A stretch of 64,000 nt of DNA from Sphingobacteriales bacterium (GTDB taxonomy: Bacteria > Bacteroidota > Bacteroidia > Chitinophagales > UBA2359). Within the stretch, counting starts at the first letter, position 1; each line of letters begins with the position of its first letter. The stretch covers positions 1 through 64,000 of the forward strand of contig JADJTE010000016.1 of NCBI GenBank assembly GCA_016711295.1, in the 5' to 3' direction. Below the pieces are notes generated by a model. It had not been told where the DNA came from, ran no database searches, and saw only the letters and a list, made by a program, of their open reading frames with translations. Made by a program: the position numbers and the translations under genes. Positions 1-9,420 of this stretch are shown piece after piece.

Positions 1-2094
1 TTGGGTCGTGTTGATGGCATAAGTAGCATTGGCGGGTGCGCAAATGTTTTGCGTACTATTGGGTATGTTCAGCGAAAAATCGGGCGTGGTGGCGGCTGTA
101 ATAGTGAAGTTGCTATTAGATACATCGAAGAATATATTATTGCTGCCTTTGACCAAAATGCGTGCTTGTGTAGTGGGATTATTGGGTATCGTAATGCTTT
201 GCGTACCATCGTTGGGTGTATTGGCTAAAATAAGCGTTTGCGGGTAGTTAGATGCGGCGTTATTGATAATCAAATAGATATCGACATTAGCACAGCTAAC
301 GGGGCTTGCCGTAGTGCCCGCCACGTCCCAAGTGACGGTATAGCTACTAAGTGCAGGTACAGATATACCGGTTGTATTGGGGGCTGTCACCAAAAAAGGT
401 CCGGCGGTGCCATTTATGGCTACGGTCATATTATCCGAACCGACTCTGCCGCTGCCAGAGTGATTGTCGCGCACGGTGAGCCTGAAATTCATGGTGCGTG
501 CATAGTTAGGCAATTTTTCGTTATTGTCGGTAGTGCCTGCCATAACGGTTTGCATACGTGGGAGTACGCGCGTAGGCGATGTGGTGGGGTCGTAGCTTCT
601 GAAAGCAGGTGCATTGCCCGCCAAAGCAGCACTTAAAGATGCCGCCGAGCCGAGATCCATTTCTTCCCAACAGTAGGTAAGACCTGCATCGTCATCAGTA
701 GCCGAACCAGTAAGCATGAAAGGCGTTGATTTCGGAATGGTATAATTGCTACCTGCATCAGTAGTAGGAGCAGTATGGGCAATATTGGTTTTGACGGGGC
801 AATTATTTCCGCCACCACTGACGATATAAGGTAAAACTTCTGCCAAGCTACCTGCATGGAAATAGTCGTCGCTATTGTTTTGTACGTTAGAGGGCGAGCA
901 GATACCCGCATAACTCATAATAGTAGAGCCGCTACCGATTTCGTAGGCGGCGCTGGCTTCGCGGTTGCCGCCACAGCTACCATCAGTGGTATTGAAAGTG
1001 TGGTTGCAATCGAATTGGTGCCCCATTTCGTGTGCTACATAATCGATATCGAAAGGGTCGCCTACGGGCGATCCACTGCCCGTAACGCCCTCTGCTTTGC
1101 TCGATGTGCAGACACACCCCAAACATGCGATACCGCCGCCGCCCGTACTAAATACGTGCCCGATGTCGTAATTAGCCAAACCAATGACCGTGTTACAATT
1201 ATTGACGTTTTGGGACAGCATTGAGAAACCATCGTTATTGCTATACGGGTCGCTACTGCCGTTGGTATAGATGAGGCTGTTATTATTGGCAATGAGAGTC
1301 ATACGCACCGATAGCTCGCGCTCGTACACGCCATTGATGCGGTTCATGGTCGTAGTCATGGCGCTGGCGGCGAGTGCTACCGTGCCGCCGTGAAACGTGG
1401 TATATTCACCTGTGGCAGCCAGTGCGAGGCGATAGTTGCGGTGTTTGCCATCGGTCGAGAACAATTGTTGTGATAATTCATCGCTGTTAGGGTCATTGGG
1501 TATTTGCTTGCTATGCAGTTCGTCGTGGTTGGTATTATGGTCTATCGGGTCGAGTTCTAAGAACGATTTGCCACGTGCCGTATAGTTGCGTTTATAATAG
1601 CTGATATAATAGCGCGTATCGTTGAGGGCATAGGGGTCTATAAATATTGTACCGTCGCCATTAGAGGTGAGTACCATAGCATGAAAACCCTGTAAGGTGA
1701 TGTCTAAGCGTAGCGTAGCAGTAGGGTCGTCAATGCCCTGCCCAGCATAGGTTTTGATGGCGGGAAATTGCGCTGCCAAATCGGGGTGCATCACAGGCGA
1801 TTCGACGATTTGGAACCCTTGCCAGGTGCCGTCGGGCATAGGCAATTGTATTATTAGTGCGTTGGCGGGTAGCCGCTGACCGATGCGCTCCATAGGAGCT
1901 TTGCTTAGGAAGCGGCGCATTTGGTCGATATCAAGGGCGAGGCTGCGATATTGATTGGGTATAATATAGCGCGTAGCATCAGTAACGATGCTCGCTTCGG
2001 CGATGTCTTGCCAAAATTGGCTGCTTTGCTGGGCTTGTGCTGTTAGGCAAAACGCCATAGTTAGCAGCGAAGTAAATAGATTGCGCAGTAACAT
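1..2094 (-). CDS. Secreted reprolysin-like zinc metallopeptidase (3' end beyond window)
   Basis: The frame is open from the ATG at 2094 to the window edge (698 codons, no stop), so the C-terminus is missing. Residues 1 to about 22 form a signal peptide ending in an AQAQ-like cleavage site. The zinc motif HEMGHQFDCNH lies at residues 355-365 and fits the HExxHxxGxxH-type metzincin pattern (M12B/reprolysin-like). It is followed by repeated Cys-containing beta-rich segments (VSCANVDIYL, then NICAPANATY) typical of secreted Bacteroidota metallopeptidases. Such proteins usually end in a T9SS sorting domain, which would lie outside the window. Inferred role: extracellular protein degradation. The gene is divergent from the next locus across an AT-rich gap. 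The peptidase class is well supported; the substrate is unknown. Confidence 0.88.
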   Translation of the reverse strand, partial: MLLRNLFTSLLTMAFCLTAQAQQSSQFWQDIAEASIVTDATRYIIPNQYRSLALDIDQMRRFLSKAPMERIGQRLPANALIIQLPMPDGTWQGFQIVESPVMHPDLAAQFPAIKTYAGQGIDDPTATLRLDITLQGFHAMVLTSNGDGTIFIDPYALNDTRYYISYYKRNYTARGKSFLELDPIDHNTNHDELHSKQIPNDPNSDELSQQLFSTDGKHRNYRLALAATGEYTTFHGGTVALAASAMTTTMNRINGVYERELSVRMTLIANNNSLIYTNGSSDPYSNNDGFSMLSQNVNNCNTVIGLANYDIGHVFSTGGGGIACLGCVCTSSKAEGVTGSGSPVGDPFDIDYVAHEMGHQFDCNHTFNTTDGSCGGNREASAAYEIGSGSTIMSYAGICSPSNVQNNSDDYFHAGSLAEVLPYIVSGGGNNCPVKTNIAHTAPTTDAGSNYTIPKSTPFMLTGSATDDDAGLTYCWEEMDLGSAASLSAALAGNAPAFRSYDPTTSPTRVLPRMQTVMAGTTDNNEKLPNYARTMNFRLTVRDNHSGSGRVGSDNMTVAINGTAGPFLVTAPNTTGISVPALSSYTVTWDVAGTTASPVSCANVDIYLIINNAASNYPQTLILANTPNDGTQSITIPNNPTTQARILVKGSNNIFFDVSNSNFTITAATTPDFSLNIPNSTQNICAPANATYAINTTQ

Positions 2095-2542
2095 GATGAG
2101 GTGGAATATAAAAGTGGATATAAAATATTGATGGAGATAGTTCGGCGGCAATACTTGCTTAATCAGGCACAAAAGTACGTTTTTTATTGGCAAACTGAGG
2201 GCAAACATGAAGTAAAAAAAATAATTTAAGCCGTTTTGGAACTATTAAGCCCTATTCAGTTTTTTTTTGAGTGATGCACTTTAATTGAGAACTTCTTAAA
2301 AAAAATCCCCAACAAGCAATTATTACGCAAAAAGAAACTACCTTGTCATCGGAAAATGAGTATAAGCGAGCGCGAAATAAAAATTAATTTTGCGGCGGTT
2401 ATAATTGTTATGCGCAAAAAATTTTGGGATATTCTGTTTATCTTTTGCATAAAATTTCCAAATTTGCTGAGCTTGCGCAGGCGTGTTCATTCTAATTAGC
2501 CAAATATTGTAATATTCAATTAATAAAATATATTTTTCATAC
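2095..2542. other. Divergent intergenic region, AT-rich
   Basis: This is 448 bases between two divergently transcribed genes. It is AT-rich with homopolymer runs. The half next to the metallopeptidase has a -7-like promoter element. I see no RNA gene, clear hairpin or convincing promoter for the plus-strand gene. The open frames across it look like chance. Confidence 0.5.
2170..2177 (-). promoter_or_regulatory. Bacteroidota -7 element (TACTTTTG on the minus strand)
   Basis: The minus-strand sequence TACTTTTG matches the Bacteroidota sigma consensus TAnnTTTG and lies about 75 bases upstream of the metallopeptidase ATG. TTTG motifs occur 13 and 24 bases further upstream, neither at the ideal spacing, so only the -7 part is well supported. 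Confidence 0.45.
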
Positions 2543-4045
2543 ATGGAAGATTTTAAACCAAAACCATTTATCCAGCGTCCCGAAGGCAAAACGGGTATGC
2601 TATTTGGGGCAATTATCATAGGCGGCGTAGCTTACGGGCTATTTATGTTTCTGCCCTTTATTATTTCTCTGTTACAGAACACCATCACAGCAGTATTATT
2701 ATTTGCCGTCTTAGCTGCTATTGTCTATGTCATCATCGACCCCAAATTTCGCAACCTAATATGGTATGCCTACAAAAGCGTCATGCGTGCTATAACAGGT
2801 CTGTTTGTGCAGATAGACCCCATCGGTATCATCGAAGCCTATGTCGATGACCTGCGCAATAACCTGAATAAAATGGGCAAACAAATCTCCTCGTTGCGCG
2901 GACAGATGCAAAAACTCAAAACCGACATCGATGCCAACGAAAAGATGATGCAGCAAAACATGATGCTCGCCAGCAAAGCCAAAGAAAAAGGCGCGGAAAG
3001 TATCATGGTACTCAAAGCCCGCAAAGCAGGCAGGTTACAAGACTCCAATGTCAAGTTGCAAGACCTCTACAAAAAAATGGAGGTGATGTATAAAGTACTC
3101 TGTAAAATGTACGAAAATTCGGGCGTATTGCTCGAAGATATCCAAGACGAAGTAGCTGTACGCAAACGCGAGCGTGAAGCCATACGCGCCAGCCACTCGG
3201 CGATGCAGTCGGCAATGAACATTATTTCGGGCGATAAAGACCGCCGCATGATGTTTGACCAAGCAATGGAAGCCATAGCCGACGACATCGGCAAAAAAGT
3301 AGGCGAAATGGAGCGGTTTATGGAAATTTCGGATAGCTTCATGCAAGGTATTGACCTACAAAACGGCGTTTTCGAAGAACAAGGCTTAGATATGCTCAAT
3401 AAATGGGAACAAGAAGGCACCTCGTTCTTGTTGGGCAAAGAAAAACAAGCCATCATCAACAGCGTCGAAAAATCATCGGTGCCCATCGATTTAGATGTAC
3501 CGATACAAAAAAGCACCAAAGACGAACGGGGAGGCTATGTAGGTGGGCAATATTTTAACGAGGGCTTCTCGCCCAATCCCGAATCGCGCTACCAAAAAGA
3601 GTGCAATATGAAAGTAGATTTTAAAGTATTGGACGATTTTAACGTATCGCGCGAGGCATTTAAAGCCGATAAGGTCAATTTATTATGGACAACCGTAGAT
3701 GCCTTACCTACCGAAATGGAAGGCTTAAAAGCCTTTGAACCGCAAATCGTATTTCAAGCCGACTGGTCGCGCGGGGGCGATGCCGTTGTTGTCAGCCGTG
3801 GTATCAATAAAGTAGCCGACCTCAAAGGCAAAAAAGTGGCAGTAGCATTTATGACTCCCTCACATTCATTTTTGTTGTGGCTATTAGAGGCAAGTGGTAT
3901 GAGTGCCAAGGACATAGAGGTGGTAGAAGCACCCAGCGCGATAGATGCCGCTTCGTTTTTTAAAGCCAACAAGGTAGATGCCGCCGTAGTATGGAGCCCC
4001 GATGACGAAGACTGCGTGAAAAAGCACAGGGCGCGAAAATCTTAA
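2543..4045 (+). CDS. Membrane-anchored coiled-coil protein fused in frame to the front half of an NMT1-type solute-binding domain
   Basis: Residues 20-68 hold two hydrophobic segments. Residues about 85-300 are long charged alpha-helix/coiled coil with a loose PspA/IM30-like look (EAYVDDLRNNLNKMGKQIS). From about residue 330 the character changes abruptly: GGYVGGQYFNEGF opens a periplasmic substrate-binding domain of the kind annotated as phosphate ABC transporter substrate-binding/OmpA family protein, with SRGGDAVVVSRGINKVADL and VVWSPDDEDCVKK. In relatives the binding protein is a separate exported polypeptide, so the join probably reflects a deletion or a missing signal-peptide segment. 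The frame ends at 4045 after an indel; the rest of the binding domain continues out of frame. The start ATG at 2543 begins MEDFKP. Function is unassigned; membrane stress or small-anion sensing are only guesses. Confidence 0.7.
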   Translation: MEDFKPKPFIQRPEGKTGMLFGAIIIGGVAYGLFMFLPFIISLLQNTITAVLLFAVLAAIVYVIIDPKFRNLIWYAYKSVMRAITGLFVQIDPIGIIEAYVDDLRNNLNKMGKQISSLRGQMQKLKTDIDANEKMMQQNMMLASKAKEKGAESIMVLKARKAGRLQDSNVKLQDLYKKMEVMYKVLCKMYENSGVLLEDIQDEVAVRKREREAIRASHSAMQSAMNIISGDKDRRMMFDQAMEAIADDIGKKVGEMERFMEISDSFMQGIDLQNGVFEEQGLDMLNKWEQEGTSFLLGKEKQAIINSVEKSSVPIDLDVPIQKSTKDERGGYVGGQYFNEGFSPNPESRYQKECNMKVDFKVLDDFNVSREAFKADKVNLLWTTVDALPTEMEGLKAFEPQIVFQADWSRGGDAVVVSRGINKVADLKGKKVAVAFMTPSHSFLLWLLEASGMSAKDIEVVEAPSAIDAASFFKANKVDAAVVWSPDDEDCVKKHRARKS

Positions 4046-4872
4046 AAACACCAAATCTGCTTCGCATATTATATCAGACGTTTTTATTGCTAAAAACATA
4101 TATAGATGCCAATAAAGATAAACTGAAATGTTTGGTCGACGGCTGGATGCGGGTCGCCGAAATCAATACATCGGAAGAAAGCAAACGCAAGGCTGCCAAA
4201 ATATTGTCAGTCGGGCTAAACCAACCCGAAGACTATTGCTATAACGCCATCAATAATGTGCGTTTGTGTACCTATGGCGATAATGCTAACTTTTTTAATA
4301 TAAAAGGCGACTATACCGGCGTAAAAGGCGAAGATATCTACTCGCGCATGACTCAGGTCTATGGCAGCCTCGGATATGCCAACCCCGCCAACGTACCTAA
4401 TTGGCGATTAGTGGCCAACCCCTCTATCATCAGAAGTATCACTAACCTAACAGGTAGCGAACACGCTGCCGAAGGCACCGCACAATTTACCCCCGCCCAA
4501 GAAGCCCAAAAAACCGAAGAGGCATTTACGACCAAAAACATTACTATCAACTACGAAACAGCCTCGTCTACACTAAGCGAAAACGCAAAACGCATCATCG
4601 ACCTCGAATTTACACCCATCGCCAAGGCATTTGGCAATGCTCGTGTGCGCATCGAAGGCAATACCGACAACGTTGGCGACCCTGCCAAAAACAAAACCTT
4701 GTCGCTCAAACGCGCCGAAGCAGTCAAAGCATATTTAGTGAGTACCTATAAAATGGACCCCGACCGATTTGTAGTCGTAGGCAATGGCGCAGACAAACCC
4801 GTAGCAGACAACAATACCGCCGAAGGCAAAGCCCAAAACCGCCGCACGGATTTTAGCTTGCTCAACCAATAA
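4046..4872 (+). CDS. Rear half of solute-binding domain plus OmpA peptidoglycan-binding domain (frameshifted from upstream ORF)
   Basis: This continues the solute-binding domain begun upstream. Between about 4020 and 4100 the expected protein (KGAKILKT, KSASHIISDVFIAK, TYIDANKDKLK) is spread over three frames, implying indels in or near short A or C runs. The readable part has YCYNAINNVRLCTYGDN, which closes the binding domain, and a C-terminal OmpA-like domain with GNTDNVGD and KAQNRRTDF, carrying the Asp and Arg that normally bind diaminopimelate in peptidoglycan. The whole would be a periplasmic, cell-wall-tethered binding protein. No ABC permease or ATPase gene is adjacent, so a sensing or scavenging role is as likely as transport. 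An outer-membrane barrel gene follows 42 bases downstream and may be cotranscribed. Confidence 0.78.
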
Positions 4873-4914
4873 ACTTATATCTGTCTTATATCAACCCACC
4901 AAAATCATCTTATT

Positions 4915-5628
4915 ATGACTTCAAAAATCCTATTTTGTATCTGCTTATTGTCATCATTCACTGCTTTTGCCCAGAAAGGTTTAGAGTTTGGATTGCGCTT
5001 TATGCCGCAGGGCACGGGCATTATCAACCAAACCGACTTTGACGAAGGTGATGAACTCAACTTTCAAACTACTATCAATTTTGCCTACGGCATACATGCA
5101 GGTTATAATTTCAGTGATAATGTAGGGCTACAAACGGGCTTACTCTTGTCGCAGGAAGGGCAAAAATATGTAGACGACTTGCCCCAGCCCGGCGACAATA
5201 CCAGCGAGCTGAGTCTCAGTTATTTGCAAATACCCCTATTGCTCAAATTAAACTCTAATCCACACAAAGGAGCGCATTTTGTAGCACATTTGGGCGTACA
5301 ATTTGGGATACTCAATAGCGTAAAATACTACGAAAACGATGTCAATATAAGCGATACTTATGCCGGTTTCTTGGGTGTTGATGCTAAGGAAGTCTATAAA
5401 AGTGCTGATTTGAGCGGCGTATTGGGCTTGGGTGCCCGCTACCGACTGACGGATAACCTCCAAATAGGGTCGCACCTCTACCTGACCTATTCCGTTGCCG
5501 ATATCGAAGACAAAGACTTTGCAATTCTGGGCATTCCTTTTTGGGGCTACGACCGTGCTTCGTCTCATAATGCCACAGCGGGTATTTTAATCGAGCTAAA
5601 CTACTCACTCGGCGGAAGCGACGATTAA
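4915..5628 (+). CDS. Outer-membrane beta-barrel protein (porin-family, OMP_b-brl type)
   Basis: 237 residues. A signal peptide (MTSKILFCICLLSSFTAFAQ) is followed by alternating amphipathic strands with GIHAGYNFSDNVGLQTGLLL and LGLGARYRLTDNLQIGSHLYLTYS, typical of small 8-10 strand Bacteroidota outer-membrane barrels with long acidic loops. Its ligand and exact role are unknown. It follows the OmpA-domain gene by 42 bases on the same strand and ends before a strong hairpin, so it is probably the last gene of that unit. Confidence 0.82.
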   Translation: MTSKILFCICLLSSFTAFAQKGLEFGLRFMPQGTGIINQTDFDEGDELNFQTTINFAYGIHAGYNFSDNVGLQTGLLLSQEGQKYVDDLPQPGDNTSELSLSYLQIPLLLKLNSNPHKGAHFVAHLGVQFGILNSVKYYENDVNISDTYAGFLGVDAKEVYKSADLSGVLGLGARYRLTDNLQIGSHLYLTYSVADIEDKDFAILGIPFWGYDRASSHNATAGILIELNYSLGGSDD

Positions 5629-5679
5629 GTCCTACATTTATCGCCGTTTTAATAGAAAGGACAACAGGTTGAAAAAAAG

Positions 5680-5725
5680 ATTTCCGCTTTATTGGCATGC
5701 ATTATGCTGCCGATAAAGCGGAAAT
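5680..5725 (+). terminator. Hairpin terminator after the barrel gene
   Basis: An 18-bp stem (5680-5697 with 5708-5725, one G-T wobble) around a 10-base loop, about 50 bases after the stop at 5628. It has no long T tract but is a strong structure. Confidence 0.65.
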
Positions 5726-5800
5726 ATAGTTTAAAAAACGCAGCTCATCAGAAAGAAACTTTGATGCCCCTTCCGATGGGCAATCATGGTGTCACACAGA

Positions 5801-5835
5801 CCCCGCCACCTCAATTTTTGTTTGAGGTGGTGGGG
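5801..5835. terminator. Hairpin at the 3' end of the TonB receptor gene
   Basis: A 14-bp GC-rich stem (5801-5814 with 5822-5835, one G-T wobble) and a 7-base loop lie immediately after the minus-strand stop at 5843. It probably ends transcription of the receptor gene and may block readthrough from the convergent plus-strand unit. Confidence 0.7.
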
Positions 5836-5842
5836 TTGGGTT

Positions 5843-8455
5843 TTAGAAACGGATATTTAAGTTACCCGATATGGTGCGTCCGTTAAATCCAAATTGGTTC
5901 ACTCCCCAAGGATATTTGAACCTACCACCTAAGTCGGTTACTACATCGCCTTTGGTGTCAATCACGTCGGGATATACGTCAAGCAGGTTATTTAGGTTGA
6001 GGGTTGCCATAAATCGTTGGTTGAAAGCGTAGGACAATTGCAGGTCGGTGACGAATTTTGCCGAAAATGTTTGGTCTTTGGTGGCATCAGTGGCATGCTG
6101 CCAAGTGACGCTGCCAAAGCGTGTATTGTTGAGTGTAGCCCTAAATTTGCCGATTTCGTAGCCCAAGCCCAAGATGATTTTGTTGTTGGGGCGGGCAGTC
6201 AAGATGCGCGATTGTTCTTTGCGGTCAAATACCTCGACACCTGCGGCAGCAATAGGCGCGGGAGTGATGATTGCGCCGTCTATTTTGTTGCTATTGAAAT
6301 TGGCCGCCAAATTGATGCCCAATTTGCTATTGCCCAAGGGCAAATTATAATTTAGCACTACATCAATGCCGCTGGTGCGCGTATTGATAGCGTTTAAGAA
6401 AAATTTGAGACTCGTAATATTATTATCGCCCAAAATTTGTCCTACGAGGGTCGTAGTATCGCTGCTGGATATAGAGGACGAATAAACGATGCGATTATCT
6501 ACGGCAATATTGTAGTAATCTACGCTGATGCTCAATCCTTTGATGGGTTGCATAGCCATACCCGCCGTTAGGTTGGTGGCATCTTCTTGTGCGAGTTTAT
6601 CCACACCCAAGCGGCGCAATACCGAGCTTTCGTTGTTAAATGTGCCTTGTTCTGATACCGTACCGCCCGAAATGAGGGTTTGAATATTGCTCAAATAAAT
6701 TTGGTGCAAGGACGGAGCGCGGAAACCTGTGGAGTAGGAAGCACGCAAAGTTAGTTTGTCGTCCCAAAATTTATAGCGGGCAGCGGCTTTCCAATTGAGG
6801 GTAGAGCCAAAGTCGGAGTATTGTTCGGCGCGGGCAGCTACCGACAGCAATAGATTTTCGGTAATATCGGCATCGGCTTGTAAGTAAGCACCTATATTAT
6901 AGCGCACGGCATTGACTTCATTTTGAGGTTGTACGCCCGGAAACGACTGCGCTCCTGCTGGACCATAGCCTTCGGGGTTCATTCCATCGATATAAGAAGC
7001 CTCTTCACCTGCTTTGGCAGTAAAGTTTTCGACCCGCATCTCCGTACCGCCTGCCAATTGTACGCGACCTAATTGGCGAGCCAAGTCCAAGTTCATTACA
7101 TGATGGTTAAATCCATAGCCGCCTACGCGGAACGTAGTAGGCGATAAGGGACCCATAGTAGTATTGAGTGAGTTGGCAACGGTATAGTCTACTGTATTGC
7201 TACCGCGCGTATAGCTGATGTCGTATTTCAGTTGGTTGCGCTCGCCGCGCACCCCGAACCCAAACGTATTGTCGAAAATATCGGTATCGAAAGTGGGTTG
7301 AAAGCCGTTATAGGGCTGGTCGGGACCTGAATATAGCCCAAAATCGTTAGGTCGCCAGTAGGGTGTTCTGTATAGGGCATAGCTGCGTCCGCGGCGGTAG
7401 GTGATGCCCCCAAAGCTGTATACTTCGCCGTTGTCGCCAAACGGGATGGCAGCATTATAGAACACGTCGCCGAGCGTCATGTTGGGTTGCCCTACTATCA
7501 TGCCCAAAGCTGGATAGGCTTGCGTCCAGTCATTATCGACTTCGAACAGATAATCTTGCCCTGGCGTACCCGCGCGGTTAGTTTCGGCTTGGTCGCTGAA
7601 CGAATGGGTCACGTTGATATAGCCCCTGTCGCCTATTTTGAAGCCCGTATTGACATTATAGCCGTAGAAAAAACCATCGCCTTCGGTGGTGCCGCCGCTA
7701 TATACATTGGCAGTAGAGAAGGTATAATCTTTTTTCAACACTACATTAATAACGCCCGCAATAGCATCAGAGCCATATTGGGGCGAGGCACCGTCGCGCA
7801 ATACTTCTATGCGCTCAATAGCAGCGGCGGGTATGCTTTTCATATCAACACCTACTTCACCTTTGCCCGGTGTATCATTGATATAGACCAACGAACTCGG
7901 ATTTTTGCGTTTGCCATTGACCAATACTAAGGTGCGGCTTGGACCTAAGCCCCTCAAATCGAAGGGGTCGAAGTGGGCGGTAGCATCGGAGATGGTTTGG
8001 TTGGTAGAATTGAAAGACGGCACGGTGTACATCAATTGTTTGTCAAAACTCGTTTGCCCTGTTGCCAATAGTTCGGCACTTTTGATATTATCTATGGGCA
8101 CGGGGGCGGTAATGGCGGTGCGAGGCGCAAAGCGTGCGCCTACGATAACCACATCGTTGAGGGTGCTACCTTCGACGAGTTGTATTGTTCCTACATCGTT
8201 TTTGGCGGCATCTACGGTTTGGGTGGCATAACCTACGTAGCTAATCGCCAGCGTGGTAGGCAAGGCGGGTACGTTGATAGAAAAATTGCCGTCGAGGTCA
8301 GTAGCAGCGTTGCGGCTGCCGCTGACGATGGTAGCACCGGGCAAACCCTGTGCATTTTCGTCTACCACTTTGCCCGTAACGATTTGTTGGGCAAGTAGCT
8401 TGGGTGTTGTCAAGGCAAGGACAAATAGCCAGACCAAGGGTAAGAATTGCTTCAT
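5843..8455 (-). CDS. TonB-dependent outer-membrane receptor
   Basis: 870 residues with no break. The order is: signal peptide ending LLAQ (residues 1-22); a CarboxypepD-regulatory-like domain (IVTGKVVDENAQGLPGATIV) at about 24-95; a plug domain at about 105-225 with RTLVLVNGKRKN and IERIEVLRDGASPQYGSDA; and a C-terminal barrel ending in the aromatic sequence SGNLNIRF. The domain order is that of TonB-dependent transporters taking up siderophores, vitamins or oligomers. No SusD-like partner or substrate enzyme is adjacent, so the substrate cannot be assigned. It is a single-gene unit with a hairpin after the stop. Confidence 0.92.
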   Translation of the reverse strand: MKQFLPLVWLFVLALTTPKLLAQQIVTGKVVDENAQGLPGATIVSGSRNAATDLDGNFSINVPALPTTLAISYVGYATQTVDAAKNDVGTIQLVEGSTLNDVVIVGARFAPRTAITAPVPIDNIKSAELLATGQTSFDKQLMYTVPSFNSTNQTISDATAHFDPFDLRGLGPSRTLVLVNGKRKNPSSLVYINDTPGKGEVGVDMKSIPAAAIERIEVLRDGASPQYGSDAIAGVINVVLKKDYTFSTANVYSGGTTEGDGFFYGYNVNTGFKIGDRGYINVTHSFSDQAETNRAGTPGQDYLFEVDNDWTQAYPALGMIVGQPNMTLGDVFYNAAIPFGDNGEVYSFGGITYRRGRSYALYRTPYWRPNDFGLYSGPDQPYNGFQPTFDTDIFDNTFGFGVRGERNQLKYDISYTRGSNTVDYTVANSLNTTMGPLSPTTFRVGGYGFNHHVMNLDLARQLGRVQLAGGTEMRVENFTAKAGEEASYIDGMNPEGYGPAGAQSFPGVQPQNEVNAVRYNIGAYLQADADITENLLLSVAARAEQYSDFGSTLNWKAAARYKFWDDKLTLRASYSTGFRAPSLHQIYLSNIQTLISGGTVSEQGTFNNESSVLRRLGVDKLAQEDATNLTAGMAMQPIKGLSISVDYYNIAVDNRIVYSSSISSSDTTTLVGQILGDNNITSLKFFLNAINTRTSGIDVVLNYNLPLGNSKLGINLAANFNSNKIDGAIITPAPIAAAGVEVFDRKEQSRILTARPNNKIILGLGYEIGKFRATLNNTRFGSVTWQHATDATKDQTFSAKFVTDLQLSYAFNQRFMATLNLNNLLDVYPDVIDTKGDVVTDLGGRFKYPWGVNQFGFNGRTISGNLNIRF

Positions 8456-8593
8456 AAGAAAAAAATTGGTGTTTATCCGGAAGTTTTTTTGAAAGCGATG
8501 CGCACAAAACGCGGCAGACGGAAAAATCCGGATTATTTGGTGAATAAAGTGGCGATTGTTTGCTAAGAAGCGGTATCATTTCATTTTGGCAGG

Positions 8594-8601
8594 CAAATTT
8601 A
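8594..8601 (-). promoter_or_regulatory. Putative -7 element for the TonB receptor gene
   Basis: The minus-strand TAAATTTG matches TAnnTTTG about 140 bases upstream of the ATG at 8455. No clear -33 TTTG at 19-bp spacing was seen, so support is partial. Confidence 0.4.
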
Positions 8602-8814
8602 CTATAAAGTGTTGGAGTTGATGCTATAAATCATCTTTTTTTGATGATTTTAGGAGAAATAAGTAGAAATTCTTTTAGCAGTGGCAAGATAAAATGTTAT
8701 TGGACAAATTGTTTTAATTTTTTGTTTAATATTCTTATGATTTTATAAATAAATTAATTGAAAGGCACTGATAAAAAAACTATGATGCACTATTCGCATT
8801 ACAGAAAAATGACG

Positions 8815-8822
8815 TAACTTTG
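8815..8822 (+). promoter_or_regulatory. -7 element TAACTTTG that fixes the downstream start codon
   Basis: TAACTTTG matches TAnnTTTG. Transcription would begin near 8829, which rules out the TTG at 8820 as a start and supports the ATG at 8862. Confidence 0.55.
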
Positions 8823-8861
8823 CGCCGCACTTTTTATTTGCCTTATAGTCCCACCGGTTAT

Positions 8862-9320
8862 ATGCCCGAACCACAACAGCTAACTATCAGCGAAGCACAC
8901 CGACGTTTTGCTACCGAAGCCAATAATACCGCTTGGAAACTGATAGAACAAGCCAAGCGCAGCAGCGATGAAAACCAAAATTTGCTCCGTGCGGCGCATA
9001 CGAGTTTATACCATTGGCAACAAATTGGCGACGGAGTGCATTTGCAGCGCGGCTATTGGTTACTCTCGCACTGCTATGCTTTGCTCCAACAAACCGAGCA
9101 AGCACGCTATCATGCCGAACAATGTTTGCGCCTCACACACAGCGAAAAAGTTGAGCTATTCGACTATGCCTATTGCTACGAAACATTGAGCCGTGTAGCA
9201 GCACTCGAAGGCAACGACGATGATGCCCATGCCTACAGACAATTAGCCTTAGACATTGCCGACGAAATAACAGCCGATGAAGACAAACGCATTTTTATGC
9301 TCGATTTTAACCGCCCATAA
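8862..9320 (+). CDS. Small TPR-like alpha-helical protein
   Basis: 152 residues from the ATG at 8862; the longer frame from a TTG at 8820 overlaps the promoter and is not used. The protein is entirely helical with paired-helix spacing suggestive of two to three TPR-like repeats (RAAHTSLYHWQQIGD, GYWLLSHCYALL, AYCYETLSRVAALEGNDDDA). It has no signal peptide, so it is probably cytoplasmic and a protein-binding adaptor. Small proteins of this look occur widely in Bacteroidota without assigned function. A terminator separates it from pyrH. Confidence 0.6.
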   Translation: MPEPQQLTISEAHRRFATEANNTAWKLIEQAKRSSDENQNLLRAAHTSLYHWQQIGDGVHLQRGYWLLSHCYALLQQTEQARYHAEQCLRLTHSEKVELFDYAYCYETLSRVAALEGNDDDAHAYRQLALDIADEITADEDKRIFMLDFNRP

Positions 9321-9338
9321 CGCCATCTAAACCATACG

Positions 9339-9376
9339 AGGTATGAGACCGACAAAGGGTCTGATACCTTTTTTTA
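9339..9376 (+). terminator. Rho-independent terminator upstream of pyrH
   Basis: A 12-bp stem with one internal mismatch (9339-9350 with 9358-9369), a 7-base loop and a run of seven T. It lies 20 bases after the stop at 9320, so pyrH likely has its own promoter. Confidence 0.8.
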
Positions 9377-9420
9377 TGCCTATCCGGCAATTACGAATAG
9401 TTAATATTTACAATACATAT

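Larger units (their letters stand above)
8456..8861. other. Divergent intergenic region with promoters on both strands
   Basis: About 400 bases between the TonB receptor gene and the small helical protein gene. It is strongly AT-rich around 8630-8770. It contains -7 type elements for both directions and no other visible feature. Confidence 0.5.

Noticed and set aside
1..911. Several open frames on the plus strand opposite the metallopeptidase
   Set aside because: They are antisense to a 698-codon intact gene with clear motifs and have no domain features.
2543..4045. Adhesin or phage-type tail protein for the long coiled coil
   Set aside because: Two membrane segments and the attached solute-binding domain fit an envelope protein; no phage genes are nearby.
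5692..5886. Short frame between the barrel and TonB receptor genes
   Set aside because: It spans two terminator hairpins and is antisense to the receptor end.
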